A DNA stretch of 64,000 nt from Phenylobacterium sp. (GCF_025934275.1 NZ_JAICYI010000005.1:17320-81319); one strand, 5' to 3'. Shown: positions 1 to 9,877, counted from the stretch's first letter. Notes: generated by a model from the sequence alone, not told the origin. Translations and numbers: made by a program.

Positions 1-771
1 CACATCGCCGCCGGCGTCGGCATCCACGACCCCCAGCGGCGATCGGCTTTCCAGGAAAACGAACCGCTCGTCGTCGCCGAGCGGGACAGCCGAGGTCTGC
101 GCCGGGGTGGCCGCGGCGCGGCGGCTACTCCACTCCTGGTCGATCGTCACCTGCAGGGCGTCGCGCGGGCAGTCGCTGAGCTGAATGCGGGTCAGCATCA
201 CGGCGCTGCCGCCCGCCTCGCCCTGCGGACGGGTCTCGCCCCGCCCGGAAACCACATACCGATAATAGTGGCCCATGAAGCAGCCGATGCCGTGCCGCTC
301 CAGCACGCGCAGCGCGTCGTTGAGCTCCGCGATGATCCGCAGCCGGTCTACGATCGGCAGGTCGGCCGGCACGGCCGGCCCAGCGCCCCAGGAATCCGAC
401 AAGAGGCGGCCCAGGCTGGCCACCAGCCCGGCGAGCGCATCGATGGTGTCGCCAGTGGCCTCCACGTCGCAGCTGATCCGTCCCGCGTAGGACTGGGCGA
501 GGGTCTCGAACACCCGGGTCCCAGACTTTGCCCGCCGGAGAGTGAGGCGCAGGTCCGCGCGGTCCGCCGCCGAGCCGGACGCCAGCCGCAGGTCGTCGAG
601 CACGACCCCCAGCGCCGCGGCCATGAGGGCGGCGGTCTCCGGCCGGACGACCTCGCCGTTCTCGGCCCGCTGGATGCTCTTTCGGCTCAGTTCGCATCGC
701 TTCGCGAGCCGTTCCTGCGACATCGCCATCCGCGTCCGGGCATCCTTGAGCTTGACGGGATCGAACCTCAC
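1..771 (-). CDS. XRE-family helix-turn-helix regulator, 3' end outside window
   Basis: A leftward reading frame starts at a GTG (771-769) behind a GAGGTGG ribosome-binding site and stays open for 257 codons to the window edge, so the C-terminus is missing. Residues about 1-60 form a Cro/C1-type helix-turn-helix: the stretch MSQERLAKRCELSRKSIQR fits the recognition fold and is followed by NGEVVRPETAALMAAALGV. The remaining ~190 residues match no domain I know; they contain a CFMGHYYRYVV segment and may be a sensor or ligand-binding region. Function: probable DNA-binding repressor or activator, target unknown. Confidence is good for the HTH and low for any role. Confidence 0.75.
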   Translation of the reverse strand, partial: MRFDPVKLKDARTRMAMSQERLAKRCELSRKSIQRAENGEVVRPETAALMAAALGVVLDDLRLASGSAADRADLRLTLRRAKSGTRVFETLAQSYAGRISCDVEATGDTIDALAGLVASLGRLLSDSWGAGPAVPADLPIVDRLRIIAELNDALRVLERHGIGCFMGHYYRYVVSGRGETRPQGEAGGSAVMLTRIQLSDCPRDALQVTIDQEWSSRRAAATPAQTSAVPLGDDERFVFLESRSPLGVVDADAGGDV

Positions 772-1496
772 GGCAGGGCCACCTCGGCTACAACTCAGCT
801 CCAACGAAGCGCCACGGCAGAGTGAGGCATGGGACAGTGTCGCGTCAGTGTGGCGCGGCGACGCGGGGACCCCGGTATGCCCGGGTCGGACCGCAGCCGG
901 GTCGCCGCGGCCATACCGCGCTGCGCGACGCCAGCCCTACCGGTCAAATTCCCCAGGGAGGCGGCCATACCGAAGGCGGGAGTGCGCGCGGACAGGGGAC
1001 CGGGGGCGCGGCGCTGCGGGCTCGTCGCGGACGAATCATGGCGTCCGGCCCGGCGAGGATCGGCGACTGGAAAAAGCGCAATCGGCGACCCTGCGGACGC
1101 TTGGATCCGCGCGTCCCTGCGCCGTGCGCATGGCCCGACTGCGGGCGGCGCGGCGACGTCCAAGGTGAGGTTCCGGACGCGCCTTTGGTCACCCGGACGG
1201 CGCACGCCGGATGGCGCGCGGCGGCTCACGGTGCTGAACGACGGGGTTCGGCGGCCGGCCCGATCTGCCCCCGAAGGCCGCGCGGGGGGTTGCGGCCGGA
1301 GCCGTGCGGCTCCCACATCCGCGACGCATCCGGGCGCCTGCGACCTCGCCAATCTCGGCGACGTTCGGTCGGCCTCGCCGCAGCCCGCCACGCCGGTCGG
1401 CGGCAAGCGCCGCATGGAACCGGACCCGCCGTGCGCCGGGCCGCCCTGCCGGCTGATCGCGCGGAAGTTGCATCCTGAATGTGAGTCCGACGCCCC
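772..1496. other. Gene-poor stretch, no supported gene
   Basis: About 725 bases between the XRE regulator and the glycosyltransferase. Several open frames cross it on both strands, but all translate to Arg/Ala/Gly/Pro-rich sequence without hydrophobic periodicity, known motifs or convincing ribosome-binding sites. I see no tRNA, repeat pair or transposon remnant. It presumably includes the promoter of the XRE gene near 775-830. It could be eroded coding DNA. Confidence 0.4.
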
Positions 1497-2237
1497 TCAC
1501 GCGGGCCGCAGCGCGTGGATCAAGGCGCCGGAATAGGCGGTGTGGCCGACGTGGGTGAGCCTCGCCTCGACGTCGGCCCAGATCTGCCCGCCGAGCGCGC
1601 GCCAGCGGCGACAGAAGGCGTAGTCCTCGGAGAGGTGCTGACCGGTTTCCGGCTCGACCATCGGGTCGAACACCATCGCGGCGCGGGAGCCGTCGTCGAG
1701 CGTCGCGGCGAGCTCCGGATGGGCCGCCACGATCCGCTGCAACGCCTCTCGCCGGATCAGCAGGAACCCGGCGCCGCCGTAGGCGACCTGGGCGAACCCG
1801 TCCTCCACCTCGACGGAGCGGTCGGTGGTCGGCAGAAAGCGGACCACATAGCTCAGGGCGGCGGCCTGCAGGTCGTCGGCGCCTGCCTTGGCGGCGGCCC
1901 GCACCTTCTCCCAGTCGAACGCCTTCAGCGGATAGACGCCGGCGGCGATGTCCTTCTGCGCGTCCAGCAGCCGGAACAGGTTCTCAGGCTGGAAGCCGAT
2001 GTCGACGTCGCAGAACAGCATGTGGCTGGCATCGGCGTGTGTGAGGAAGCGGGCGGCGAGGCGGGCGCGGGCGCGGGCGATGAGCGCATCGTTGGCCAGC
2101 AGCTCGACGTGCAGGCCGATCCCGCGCGTCTCGCAGGCCGCCGCCAGCGCCAGGACCGAGGTCATGAAGTGCAGGGTGACCCGCCCGCCGTAGCAGGGCG
2201 CGGCGAGATAGACGAACGGGCGGGGCGGGGCGGCCAT
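1497..2237 (-). CDS. Glycosyltransferase-like protein (GT-A type)
   Basis: 246 residues. The N-terminal segment VYLAAPCYGGRVT and the motif CDVDIGF near residue 77 (a DxD-type metal/nucleotide-sugar site) suggest a GT-A glycosyltransferase or glycosyltransferase-like fold. FDPMVEPETG and EDYAFCRRW further on are typical of the small bacterial proteins of this type. The substrate is unknown and no membrane segment is evident, so it should be cytoplasmic. It is the last gene of a leftward group VanZ-HODM-glycosyltransferase, 23 bases after its neighbour. Being a glycosyltransferase is inference from the DxD motif and overall pattern. Confidence 0.7.
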   Translation of the reverse strand: MAAPPRPFVYLAAPCYGGRVTLHFMTSVLALAAACETRGIGLHVELLANDALIARARARLAARFLTHADASHMLFCDVDIGFQPENLFRLLDAQKDIAAGVYPLKAFDWEKVRAAAKAGADDLQAAALSYVVRFLPTTDRSVEVEDGFAQVAYGGAGFLLIRREALQRIVAAHPELAATLDDGSRAAMVFDPMVEPETGQHLSEDYAFCRRWRALGGQIWADVEARLTHVGHTAYSGALIHALRPA

Positions 2238-2260
2238 GGCGGCGAAGGATAGGGCGTGGC

Positions 2261-3085
2261 TCAGTCGTCGTCGACGCGGCCGGGATTGGCCAGGAAGCCC
2301 TCCACCAGTGCGTCGTAGAGGTCGAGCCGCTTGTAGGCGCGGAACTCCGGCGTGGCGGCGCGCCAGGCGCGGGCGAAGCCGGCGAGCGCGTCCGGCTCAT
2401 GCGCCAGCTCGGCGAGCGGGGCGAGCCACACGCGGATGCTGAACAGCGCCCCGTTCGTCGCCGGCAGCCGCCGCAGCGTCTGCCGTTCCACCCGGACCGT
2501 CAGCGCGCGGCCCGCGTCCTGCGGCGCGATCGCCGCGATCCGGGCGCGGATCGGCGCGGGATCGGGCGCGTGCAGCTCGGCGGAGTTGGTCAGCGTCCAG
2601 TTGCGCCGTTCGAGCACCAGGTCGGGACGCAGGCCCTCGAAGATGCGGCTCACCCGCGCCAGGAACCGCTCGGAGAAGCCGGTGACCGGCCCGTGCAGCT
2701 CGCCCACCGAGCGGCCGATCACCTCGCGGGCGGTGAAGAAGGTGCCGGCCGAGAGCGACAGGGCGGTCAGCCGCCAGTCGCCCGCGCGCCGTTCCATCAG
2801 GCAGAGGTCGTCGGGGACGCGGCGCGCGGCGGCGTAGAGCGGCGGCAGTCCGGACAGCGGGGCGGAAGGGCCGAGCGCCGCCTCCACCAGCGCCAGCGCC
2901 TCCTGCTGTCCAGGCCGGGAGCCCTCGGTCTCGGCCCAGACCAGCTCGCGCGCGGTCTCGAACAGCGCGTCCTTGCGGGACGCCGGGTCGGCCTCGCCGC
3001 CCTCCAGCCATGCGGCGGCCGGGATTGGCCGCAACCCGATCGCGAAGTCGGCCGCCTGCTCCCACGGGCGGTGGCGCAGGCTCAT
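2261..3085 (-). CDS. Haem-dependent oxidative N-demethylase family protein (DUF3445/HODM)
   Basis: 274 residues from the ATG at 3085, which overlaps the stop of the VanZ gene by four bases (ATGA), a strong reason to prefer this start over longer upstream frames. The sequence follows the DUF3445 pattern: an N-terminal GLRPI segment, a central [15 protein letters not shown] block, a [14 protein letters not shown] segment and C-terminal [10 protein letters not shown]. Characterised members bind haem and a flavin-linked partner to remove N-methyl groups from amines. No dimethylamine-catabolism partner subunits are visible nearby, so the substrate here is unknown and may differ. Confidence 0.8.
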   Translation of the reverse strand: MSLRHRPWEQAADFAIGLRPIPAAAWLEGGEADPASRKDALFETARELVWAETEGSRPGQQEALALVEAALGPSAPLSGLPPLYAAARRVPDDLCLMERRAGDWRLTALSLSAGTFFTAREVIGRSVGELHGPVTGFSERFLARVSRIFEGLRPDLVLERRNWTLTNSAELHAPDPAPIRARIAAIAPQDAGRALTVRVERQTLRRLPATNGALFSIRVWLAPLAELAHEPDALAGFARAWRAATPEFRAYKRLDLYDALVEGFLANPGRVDDD

Positions 3086-3435
3086 CGGCGCACTCGTCGG
3101 ATCGCCGCGCCGGCGAGGAGCGCTGCGGCCACGCCCGCGCTGTCGGCGATCCAGTCCCGCCAGTCGGGGTCGCGCCCGAACGGCAGCCATGCCTGCAGCA
3201 GCTCGACCAGGCCGCCGAAGGCGAGCGCAAATCCCGCGATGCGTCCGGGCCGGCGTGGGAACAGGACCAACCCGCTCGCCGCCAGCACGAACCAGGCGAT
3301 GGCGTGCTCGGCCTTGTCCCACAGATCGAGCTCCGGGAGTTGGCGGCTGGGCGCCTGGGTGAGGTACAGCAGCACGAGGCAGGCGGCGGCGTAGAGCGCC
3401 AGCCGAAGCGGCGGGGAAAGGCGGTGGGGGCGCAT
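3082..3435 (-). CDS. VanZ-family small membrane protein
   Basis: 117 residues, predicted with about four membrane segments: residues ~12-27, ~45-60, ~70-85 and a last one ending at the basic tail RRVRR. The motif [18 protein letters not shown] and the following [20 protein letters not shown] are characteristic of VanZ-like proteins (lipid or glycopeptide-resistance related, biochemical role mostly unknown). It is the first gene of the leftward group, divergent from the HAD gene with a 64-base shared promoter gap, and its stop overlaps the next start. The family call is good; the function is open. Confidence 0.8.
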   Translation of the reverse strand: MRPHRLSPPLRLALYAAACLVLLYLTQAPSRQLPELDLWDKAEHAIAWFVLAASGLVLFPRRPGRIAGFALAFGGLVELLQAWLPFGRDPDWRDWIADSAGVAAALLAGAAIRRVRR

Positions 3436-3499
3436 AGGGGCTTCTTGCACGTCCCGCCCGGGCTCTCTAGACCGCCGGGGCTGGGCAGCGGAGAAGCCG

Positions 3500-4171
3500 A
3501 TGGCGCCAAGGTCGGGCATCGAGGCAGTGATCTGGGATTTCGGCGGGGTGTTCACCTCTTCGCCGTTCGAGGCCTTCAATCGCCTCGAGGCCGAGCTTGG
3601 CGCGCCCAAGGACCACATCCGTCGGGTGAACGCGACCAACCATCACGACAACGCCTGGGCCCTGTTCGAGCGCAACGAAATCGACGCGGCGCGCTTCGAC
3701 GAGTTGTTTCTCGAGGAATCCACGGCGCTCGGCTTTCCGATCCGCGGCCGCGACGTGCTGCCGAAGCTTTCGGGCGAACTGCGGCCGCGGATGGTGGCGG
3801 CCCTGAAGACCTGCAAGCAGCACTTCAAGGTGGGCTGCATCACCAACAACGTGGTCTCGACGCACAGCCCCGGACAGAACGAGCCGCAGCGGGCCGCCGG
3901 CGCGATGGGCCTGGTGATGCCTTTCTTCGACGCTATCGTGGAGAGCTCCAAGGCGGGCGTGCGCAAGCCGGACCCCCGCATCTACGTGATGATGTGCGAG
4001 CTCCTGGGCGTGCAGCCGCAGGCCTGCGTCTACCTCGACGACCTCGGCATCAACTGCAAGCCGGCGCACCAGCTCGGCATGACCGCGATCAAGGTGGTGG
4101 ACGTCGACCAGACCCTGGCCGAGCTCTCCCGGGCGACCGGCCTCAGCTTCGATCAGGAGGCGCCCGCATGA
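3500..4171 (+). CDS. HAD-superfamily hydrolase (epoxide-hydrolase N-terminal-like)
   Basis: 223 residues, starting at an ATG preceded by GGAGAAG. HAD motif I reads WDFGG with the nucleophile Asp13; the second Asp of the usual DxD is Gly, as in the HAD-IA subgroup related to the N-terminal domain of soluble epoxide hydrolase and ACAD10. Motif II (CITNN), motif III Lys (GVRKPDP) and motif IV (YLDDLGIN) are present. It is likely a cytoplasmic phosphatase-like hydrolase of unknown substrate. It overlaps the pterin dehydratase gene by ATGA, so the two are probably co-expressed with the SDR gene behind. Confidence 0.85.
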   Translation: MAPRSGIEAVIWDFGGVFTSSPFEAFNRLEAELGAPKDHIRRVNATNHHDNAWALFERNEIDAARFDELFLEESTALGFPIRGRDVLPKLSGELRPRMVAALKTCKQHFKVGCITNNVVSTHSPGQNEPQRAAGAMGLVMPFFDAIVESSKAGVRKPDPRIYVMMCELLGVQPQACVYLDDLGINCKPAHQLGMTAIKVVDVDQTLAELSRATGLSFDQEAPA

Positions 4172-4479
4172 GCCGACCCGCGAAGATCGGCGCCGCCGAG
4201 GCGCTGAAGACCCTGCCGAAGTGGGCCGCCGCGCCGGGCGGACGCGATGCGATCTGCCGGACCTTCCGCTTCTCCGACTTCACGGCGGCGTTCGGGTTCA
4301 TGACCCGCATCGCGTTGATGGCCGAGAAGATGGACCATCACCCCGAGTGGTCGAACGTCTACAATCGCGTGGACGTCACCCTGGCCACCCACGACGTCGA
4401 GGGGGTGAGCGAGCTCGACGTCACCCTCGCGAAGCTGATGGACATGGCGGCGAAGTCCGCCGGCATGAAAGAGGACTAG
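4168..4479 (+). CDS. phhB: Pterin-4a-carbinolamine dehydratase
   Basis: 103 residues. Carries the family signature [23 protein letters not shown] with the catalytic histidine pair. The enzyme dehydrates 4a-hydroxytetrahydropterin during cofactor recycling for aromatic amino acid hydroxylases; in bacteria without such a hydroxylase it may serve molybdopterin or folate metabolism or act as a DCoH-like factor. The start at 4168 overlaps the HAD stop. No phenylalanine hydroxylase is present in the window, so the partner is unknown. Family assignment is firm. Confidence 0.92.
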   Translation: MSRPAKIGAAEALKTLPKWAAAPGGRDAICRTFRFSDFTAAFGFMTRIALMAEKMDHHPEWSNVYNRVDVTLATHDVEGVSELDVTLAKLMDMAAKSAGMKED

Positions 4480-4488
4480 GAGCGGGGC

Positions 4489-5265
4489 ATGCCCGGTCGG
4501 GTCGCAGGCAAGAAGGCCTTCATCTCGGGCGGCGCCCAGGGCCTCGGCGCGGCCATGGCGCGCAAGCTCGCCGCCGAAGGCGCGAAAGTCGCGATCGGCG
4601 ACCTCAACCTGGAGGGCGCCAGGGCTGTCGCCGGCGAGATCAACGCGGCGCATGGCGAGGGGATCGCCTTCGCCTTCCCCCTGGACGTCAGCAAGGAGGC
4701 GGAGTGGATCTTCGCCCTTGAGGAGGCGGACGAGGCCATGGGCGGGATCAACGTGCTGGTCAACAACGCCGGCATCTCGCTCCGCGGCAACATCGAGCAG
4801 CTCGCCTTCGAGGACTGGAAGAAGGTGATGAGCGTCAACGTCGATTCGGTGTTCCTCGGGACCAAGCATGCGCTCAAGTACATGCGCGCCCACCAGCCGG
4901 GCTCGATCATCAACATCTCCTCGATCGCGGGCCTGATCGCGGCCCACAACTCGCCGGCCTACAACGCCTCGAAGGCGGCCGTCTGGCTGCTCTCGAAGGG
5001 CATCGCCCTGCACTGCGCCAAGCAGGGCCTCGACATCCGCTCCAACTCCATCCACCCGACCTTCATCGACACCCCGATCCTCGATCCGCTGCGCCAGCAG
5101 TTCGGCAAGGAGGCGGCCGAGGCCAAGCTCGCGCGGCAGGTCCCGGTCGGCCACATCGGCGAGCCGGACGACATCGCCAACGCCTGCCTCTACCTGGCGT
5201 CCGACGAGTCGAAGTTCATGACCGGGGCCGAGCTCAAGCTCGACGGCGGCATCAGCGCGATGTGA
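4489..5265 (+). CDS. Short-chain dehydrogenase/reductase
   Basis: 258 residues, classical SDR length. The NAD(P)-binding motif GGAQGLG lies at ~11-17, NNAG at ~92-95, the catalytic Ser in INISSIAG near 140 and the YNASK catalytic pair near 155-159. The acidic residue after beta-2 (GDLN) suggests NAD rather than NADP. The C-terminus TGAELKLDGGISAM is typical of 3-alpha/20-beta- or 3-/17-beta-hydroxysteroid dehydrogenase-like SDRs and cyclohexanol dehydrogenases, so an alcohol or ketone substrate is likely but cannot be named. Starts nine bases after the pterin dehydratase gene. Confidence 0.9.
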   Translation: MPGRVAGKKAFISGGAQGLGAAMARKLAAEGAKVAIGDLNLEGARAVAGEINAAHGEGIAFAFPLDVSKEAEWIFALEEADEAMGGINVLVNNAGISLRGNIEQLAFEDWKKVMSVNVDSVFLGTKHALKYMRAHQPGSIINISSIAGLIAAHNSPAYNASKAAVWLLSKGIALHCAKQGLDIRSNSIHPTFIDTPILDPLRQQFGKEAAEAKLARQVPVGHIGEPDDIANACLYLASDESKFMTGAELKLDGGISAM

Positions 5266-5307
5266 GCGGAATAGCGCCACGCTAGCCCGCGGCTCGGGGA
5301 CCGGCGC

Positions 5308-5715
5308 TCAGTTGACCAGGATGGCGCCCAGGAGTAGGCGCGCGCCGGCGCGACCGAGCAGGGCGTCGGTCTGCCGTTGCATGGCGCGGGCCAGGAAGTC
5401 GGCGTTGGGCGTCGCGCCTTCGGGCAGGCCGGCGGCGTAGGTCATCACCGTCTCCAGGTAGGCGGCGCGCAGCCGCGGCATCGATTCGTCGGCCAGGGCG
5501 CGCAGCCCGGCATCCGGCACGTCGAGGCCGCACTCGACGGTCAGGACGCCCCGCCGGCCGCCGGAGCGGTTGGTCGCGCCGGTCAGCGTGTCGATCGGCA
5601 GATAGGACGCGCCCCCAGACTTCTTCTTCCGCTTGTCGGTTTCGGCGGCGATCGCCGCCGACGGGCCGGCGAGAGCGGCGAGCGCCGCGGCCGCGAGCAG
5701 CCCGCGGCGGGTCAT
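5308..5715 (-). CDS. Secreted protein with twin-arginine-like signal, FliL-like tail
   Basis: 135 residues. The N-terminus [24 protein letters not shown] is a signal peptide with a twin arginine, so Sec or Tat export is possible. The mature part begins with a Lys-rich stretch (KRKKKSG) and ends with a compact alpha/beta region whose pattern (VECGLDVPD...LRAAYLETVMTYA...LLLGAILVN) resembles the periplasmic domain of FliL-type proteins; that resemblance is weak and is my inference. The start overlaps the stop of the 571-residue gene (ATGA), so both are one transcription unit. Function unknown. Confidence 0.7.
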   Translation of the reverse strand: MTRRGLLAAAALAALAGPSAAIAAETDKRKKKSGGASYLPIDTLTGATNRSGGRRGVLTVECGLDVPDAGLRALADESMPRLRAAYLETVMTYAAGLPEGATPNADFLARAMQRQTDALLGRAGARLLLGAILVN

Positions 5716-7427
5716 GCGGCGAGCCCCGCCTGCTGGATCAGGTCGCGCACGGTCTCCACCTGCTCGGGCGCGCTGGACAGCTCGGCGCGGGTGTCCTCGT
5801 GGCGGGCGAGCCTCATGGCCTCGCTGCGCGCGCGGTCGGCGGCCGGGCCGAGCGGAGCGGTTTCGCCGCACGCCAGCCGCAGCAGAAGGGTCAGGCGATG
5901 CACCGCCGGCGCTTTGGCCTGCACGAGCTGGGCGACCAGCCGGGAGTCGGCCTCCACGAGCCCGCCGAGATCCCCGAGCTTGGCCTGGATCGGGCGGTAG
6001 TCCTCTTCGACGAGGCCGCAGCGGCCCGCTGAGCGCTGCAAATCGGCCAGCGCCGCCAGCCGCACGGCGGCGGAGTCGGGACCGTTGCGCAGCTCCTTCT
6101 CGAACTTCAGCGAGGCGACGACCGCCGCCAGCCAGCGGCCGGCGACGCGCTTGTTGGCCGCGCCGATGACGTTCTCGGTCAGCCACACCAGGGCGCGGGC
6201 CTCCTCGCGCGAAGTCTTGTCCTGGCCGAGGTAGGCCTCAACGAACTCGCCGGTCACCAGCATCTTGGAGCGGGTCGAGAAGGCGGCCTGGACGTCCTCC
6301 AGCGGCAGCAGCTGGCCTGCCGCGGCGGTCAGCGACATGGCGAGCGCGCGCAGCACCTCGATCTCCGCGACCGCATCGTTGCGCCGAAGGCGCCTCGGTC
6401 CGCTGAGGTCGCGCAGGATGCGCTGGCCGATCGCGGCGCGCACCTCGATGAAGGCCTCGTCGGCCAGCCAGCGGGCGAGGCGGGCCGCGGACGGCGCCAG
6501 CGTCGGCATCACCTTGGCCACCGACGGCTCGACGCGGATCAGGACGTCGACCGCATCGGCAGCGGCGAGCCGGGTCATGGCCGCCAGATGGCCGCCGAGG
6601 TCGAGGCCCTTGCCGAGGATCTCCTCCAGGCCGGGCTTGCAGCCGAGGATCTCGGCCAGCGGCTGGGCGAGGGTGGCGAGCGCCAGATGCCGCGCCGGGC
6701 CCGCCGCCGGCGCCGCCTCGGCCAGGTCGAGCAGGCGCATCACCTTGTCGGTCCAGCCGTGGGCCGGGGCGATGGCGGCGGCCACTCCGGCGCCCAGCAG
6801 ATAGCCGCGCTCCGGCTCGTGGCTGAGCCGCTGGGCGGCGGCGGCGAAGCCCTCGGCGTCCACGTCGGGCAGCGCGCCCCGCCGGAAGTCGGCGAGCAGG
6901 CGGTCGATCGCGCGCTCGACGAGCCCGTGGAAGGTGCGGATCAGCTCGTGGACCGACATCCCGCGCGCCAGCGCCTCGGGGACGGCGATCGTCTGCACCG
7001 CATGCTGCAGGTCCGTGCCGGACGCCTCGAGCTGCTCCACCAGGTCCGGCCGGTGCAGCAGTTCGAACGGCGTGGCGTGGTTGCGTTCGAGCCAGGCTTC
7101 CAGAAGCCGGCCGATCCGCTCGCGCGCGTGGATGGTGTAGAGGTCCTGCGGGGTGACGCAGAGCGGTTCGACCGCTTCAGCCGCCCTGGTTTTCTTCGCG
7201 CCGCCCTCGTGGGCGCCGGCCTTGAAGATCGTCACCGTCTGGAATTCGCGGGTCTCTTCGTCGAGGGTCTCCTTGCTGACCTTGGCCGCCGCGATGCGGC
7301 CCTCTTTCATCAGCTCTTCGGCGCAGGAAATCGCCGCCGCCCTGTTCTCGGAGGCCATCTCCAGCGTCCAGGAAGATCGGGGCGTCTTGCGGATGTAGAC
7401 CTCGAAATGAACGCTACCGACACCCAT
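5712..7427 (-). CDS. Conserved protein of unknown function, divergent from chvI
   Basis: 571 residues from the ATG at 7427, chosen because a GTAGGAG ribosome-binding site stands 10 bases upstream; longer frames would run into the chvI promoter. The N-terminal ~60 residues ([27 protein letters not shown]) look like a small alpha/beta domain, followed by a Lys-rich linker, then about 450 residues of predominantly helical, Ala/Leu-rich sequence with no membrane segment or signal peptide. It resembles helical-repeat scaffold proteins rather than an enzyme. I do not recognise a named family. Position back-to-back with chvI hints at a link to envelope-stress signalling, which is inference only. Confidence 0.75.
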   Translation of the reverse strand: MGVGSVHFEVYIRKTPRSSWTLEMASENRAAAISCAEELMKEGRIAAAKVSKETLDEETREFQTVTIFKAGAHEGGAKKTRAAEAVEPLCVTPQDLYTIHARERIGRLLEAWLERNHATPFELLHRPDLVEQLEASGTDLQHAVQTIAVPEALARGMSVHELIRTFHGLVERAIDRLLADFRRGALPDVDAEGFAAAAQRLSHEPERGYLLGAGVAAAIAPAHGWTDKVMRLLDLAEAAPAAGPARHLALATLAQPLAEILGCKPGLEEILGKGLDLGGHLAAMTRLAAADAVDVLIRVEPSVAKVMPTLAPSAARLARWLADEAFIEVRAAIGQRILRDLSGPRRLRRNDAVAEIEVLRALAMSLTAAAGQLLPLEDVQAAFSTRSKMLVTGEFVEAYLGQDKTSREEARALVWLTENVIGAANKRVAGRWLAAVVASLKFEKELRNGPDSAAVRLAALADLQRSAGRCGLVEEDYRPIQAKLGDLGGLVEADSRLVAQLVQAKAPAVHRLTLLLRLACGETAPLGPAADRARSEAMRLARHEDTRAELSSAPEQVETVRDLIQQAGLAA

Positions 7428-7455
7428 CTCTACGCAACTCCTACCGGAGACGAGC

Positions 7456-7476
7456 AAGGTTGACCGCATCAACCTT
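7456..7476. promoter_or_regulatory. Perfect 21-bp palindrome between chvI and the divergent gene
   Basis: AAGGTTGA and its exact reverse complement TCAACCTT are separated by five bases. It lies 29 bases upstream of the leftward gene's ATG and 102 bases upstream of the chvI ATG, where an operator controlling one or both genes would sit. Which protein binds is not shown; ChvI autoregulation is one possibility. Confidence 0.5.
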
Positions 7477-7578
7477 AAGGCTCTGTTGACCGGCGGAGCG
7501 GCCCCGGACCTCGCCGCATTGAGGCCACCGTGCAGGCCGAATAGCTTGACTTCTGCCGACGGAGACCTCGAACCCAAG

Positions 7579-8295
7579 ATGGCCAAGATCACCCTGGTCG
7601 ACGACGACGAGAACATCGTGACGTCGGTGAGCCTCGCCCTGGAGAGCCACGGCCACGAAGTGAAGGCCTACTACGACGGCGCGGCTGGCCTGGCGGCGCT
7701 GGAGAACGAGCCGCCCGACCTGGCGATCCTCGATGTGAAGATGCCGCGCATGGACGGCATGGAGGTGCTGCGCCGGCTGCGGCGCGCCTCGGATGTGCCG
7801 GTGATCATTCTCACCTCCAAGGACGAAGAGATCGACGAGATCCTCGGCTTCAACCTCGGCGCCGACGACTACATCCACAAGCCGTTCAGCCAGCGGCTCC
7901 TGATCGAGCGCGTGAAGGCGGTGCTGCGCCGCTCCGGCATCGAGGGCGAGGACGCCCAGACCGCCGCCGCGCAGGCGGCGGAGGCGAGCGCCCGGGCGAT
8001 CAAGCGCGGCAAGCTGACCCTCGATCCGGCCCGCCACGACTGCCTGTGGGAGGGCAAGCCGGTGAAGCTGACGGTCACCGAGTTCCTGCTGCTGCAGGCG
8101 CTGGCCCAGCGGCCGGGGTTCGTGAAGAGCCGCGACAACCTGATGGACGCGGCCTACGACGATCAGGTCTATGTCGACGACCGCACCATCGACAGCCACA
8201 TCAAGCGGATGCGCAAGAAGTTCCGCGAGGTCGACCCTGAGTTCGACGCGATCGAAACCCTCTATGGCGTCGGCTACCGGTACCGCGAAACCTGA
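7579..8295 (+). CDS. chvI: Response regulator ChvI (OmpR family)
   Basis: 238 residues. Receiver domain 1-120: acidic pocket VDDD at 7-10, phospho-acceptor Asp52 in [10 protein letters not shown], Thr79 and Lys101 (HKPFSQ). Winged-helix DNA-binding domain ~135-236 ending [13 protein letters not shown]. The start at 7579 is preferred over an in-frame upstream start because the protein then begins [10 protein letters not shown] as usual for ChvI. ChvI is the partner of ChvG in alphaproteobacterial control of cell-envelope, acid and osmotic stress responses. Its 3' end overlaps chvG by 32 bases. Confidence 0.93.
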   Translation: MAKITLVDDDENIVTSVSLALESHGHEVKAYYDGAAGLAALENEPPDLAILDVKMPRMDGMEVLRRLRRASDVPVIILTSKDEEIDEILGFNLGADDYIHKPFSQRLLIERVKAVLRRSGIEGEDAQTAAAQAAEASARAIKRGKLTLDPARHDCLWEGKPVKLTVTEFLLLQALAQRPGFVKSRDNLMDAAYDDQVYVDDRTIDSHIKRMRKKFREVDPEFDAIETLYGVGYRYRET

Positions 8296-9877
8296 CGGGC
8301 CGCAGGGGCGCAGCAGGAAGCCGTCGCGGTTCCGCTGGCTGCCGGGCTCCAGGCTCGGTCGGCTGATCGTCGTCCTGAACGTGCTGGGCCTGGCGATCCT
8401 GATCACCGGGGCGCTGGTGCTGAACGAGCTGCGCCGCGGCCTGGTCAACGCCCGCATCGACAGCCTGACGACCCAGGGCGAGCTGATGGCCACCATCATC
8501 GACCAGGCGGCGACCGAGGGCGAGCCGGAGCCCTCGATGGATCCGACCTTCGCCAACCGGATCGTGCTGCAGATGCTGGCCAACCCGCGCACCCAGCGGG
8601 CGCGCCTGTTCGACGCCAAGGGCCGCCTCGTCGCGGATTCCCAGTGGGTGGCCGACCGGGTGGAGCGGCGAGTGCTGCCGCCCGCGCGCCGGCCGGGCGA
8701 GCCGCCGCCGTTCAGCTTCGACGTGCGCCGCCTGCTGCCCAAGCCCAGCCCGGCGGAGGTGCGGGCCGAGCTCGCCGCCGAGGTGCGCCAGGCGATGTCG
8801 GGCCGGCAGGTGGCCGATCTGCGCGCCGGCGACGACGGCCGCCGCGTGGTCTCGGTCTCGATCCCCATCCAGCACGTGCAGGACGTGCTGGGGGTGCTGA
8901 CCCTGGAGGCCAACGACGTCGATCAGATCATCGCCCGCGAGCGCGCGGCGCTGATTCCGTTCATCCTGATCGCCATTGGGGTGACGCTGTCGTCATCTCT
9001 GCTGCTCAACCGGCTGATCGCCCAGCCGGTGCGCCGGCTCTCCCGCGCCGCCGACAGCGTGCGCCTGTCGCGCGCCCGGGCCATCTCGCTGCCCGACCTG
9101 GCGCGCCGCGACGACGAGCTCGGCGACCTGACCCGCAGCCTCGAGGACATGACCCATGCGCTGTCCGAGCGGATGGACGCCATCGAGCGCTTCGCCGCCG
9201 ACGTGGCGCACGAGATCCGCAATCCGCTCACCTCGCTGCGCTCGGCGGTCGAGACCCTCGACCTGGTCAAGGACCCCGCCGCGCGCGAGCGGCTGTTCGG
9301 CATCCTGAAGAACGACGTCCAGCGGCTCGACCGGCTGGTCACCGACATCTCCAACGCCTCGCGGCTCGACGCCGAGCTGTCGCGCGATCAGCCGAAGCGC
9401 ATCGACATGGAGCGGCTGATCTTCGACGTGGTCGCGCTCTACCAGGCGACGGCCAAGCCCGGCGACGTCGCCGTGAAGTTCGAGCCGCCGGGCGGGCTGG
9501 AGGCGCCGGCGGTGGTGGGCCGCGAAGGGCCGCTGTCGCAGGTGTTCCGCAACCTGATCGACAACGCCCGCTCCTTCTCGCCGCGCGGCGGGGAGGTGGT
9601 GGTCGGCCTCGCCAAGGTCAGGAACACGGTGGTCGCGACCGTCGCCGACTCCGGCCCGGGCATCCCGCCGGAGAACCTGGAGACCATCTTCGAGCGGTTC
9701 TACACCTCGCGGCCGAAGGGCGCGGCGTTCGGCGGCAACTCCGGCCTCGGCCTCTCGATCGCGCGCCAGATCGCCGAGGCCCACGGCGGCACCCTGCGCG
9801 CCGCCAACCGCCAGTGGCCGGACGGCAGCATCGGGGGCGCCATGTTCATCCTCACCCTGCCCGAGGCGCAGGGATGA
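8264..9877 (+). CDS. chvG: Sensor histidine kinase ChvG
   Basis: 537 residues. A basic N-terminus is followed by a membrane segment (~33-54), a periplasmic sensor domain (~55-228), a second membrane segment (~229-248), HAMP (~250-302), a HisKA dimerisation domain with the phospho-accepting His316 in [12 protein letters not shown], and an ATPase domain with [14 protein letters not shown] and [16 protein letters not shown]. The ATG at 8264 lies inside chvI; it is the first that gives a typical short cytoplasmic N-terminus. The kinase phosphorylates ChvI in response to envelope stress. The stop overlaps hprK by ATGA. Confidence 0.92.
   Translation: MASATGTAKPDGPQGRSRKPSRFRWLPGSRLGRLIVVLNVLGLAILITGALVLNELRRGLVNARIDSLTTQGELMATIIDQAATEGEPEPSMDPTFANRIVLQMLANPRTQRARLFDAKGRLVADSQWVADRVERRVLPPARRPGEPPPFSFDVRRLLPKPSPAEVRAELAAEVRQAMSGRQVADLRAGDDGRRVVSVSIPIQHVQDVLGVLTLEANDVDQIIARERAALIPFILIAIGVTLSSSLLLNRLIAQPVRRLSRAADSVRLSRARAISLPDLARRDDELGDLTRSLEDMTHALSERMDAIERFAADVAHEIRNPLTSLRSAVETLDLVKDPAARERLFGILKNDVQRLDRLVTDISNASRLDAELSRDQPKRIDMERLIFDVVALYQATAKPGDVAVKFEPPGGLEAPAVVGREGPLSQVFRNLIDNARSFSPRGGEVVVGLAKVRNTVVATVADSGPGIPPENLETIFERFYTSRPKGAAFGGNSGLGLSIARQIAEAHGGTLRAANRQWPDGSIGGAMFILTLPEAQG

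Noticed and set aside
2261..3322. A longer N-terminal version of the HODM protein starting at 3322
   Set aside because: The extra 79 residues are the VanZ gene read in another frame; the ATGA overlap at 3082-3085 marks the true start.
7441..8913. A 490-codon open frame antisense to chvI and chvG
   Set aside because: It is the mirror of two certain genes; its translation is Arg/Ser/Ala-rich, then Val/Gly/Asp-rich, without motifs, as expected in GC-rich DNA.
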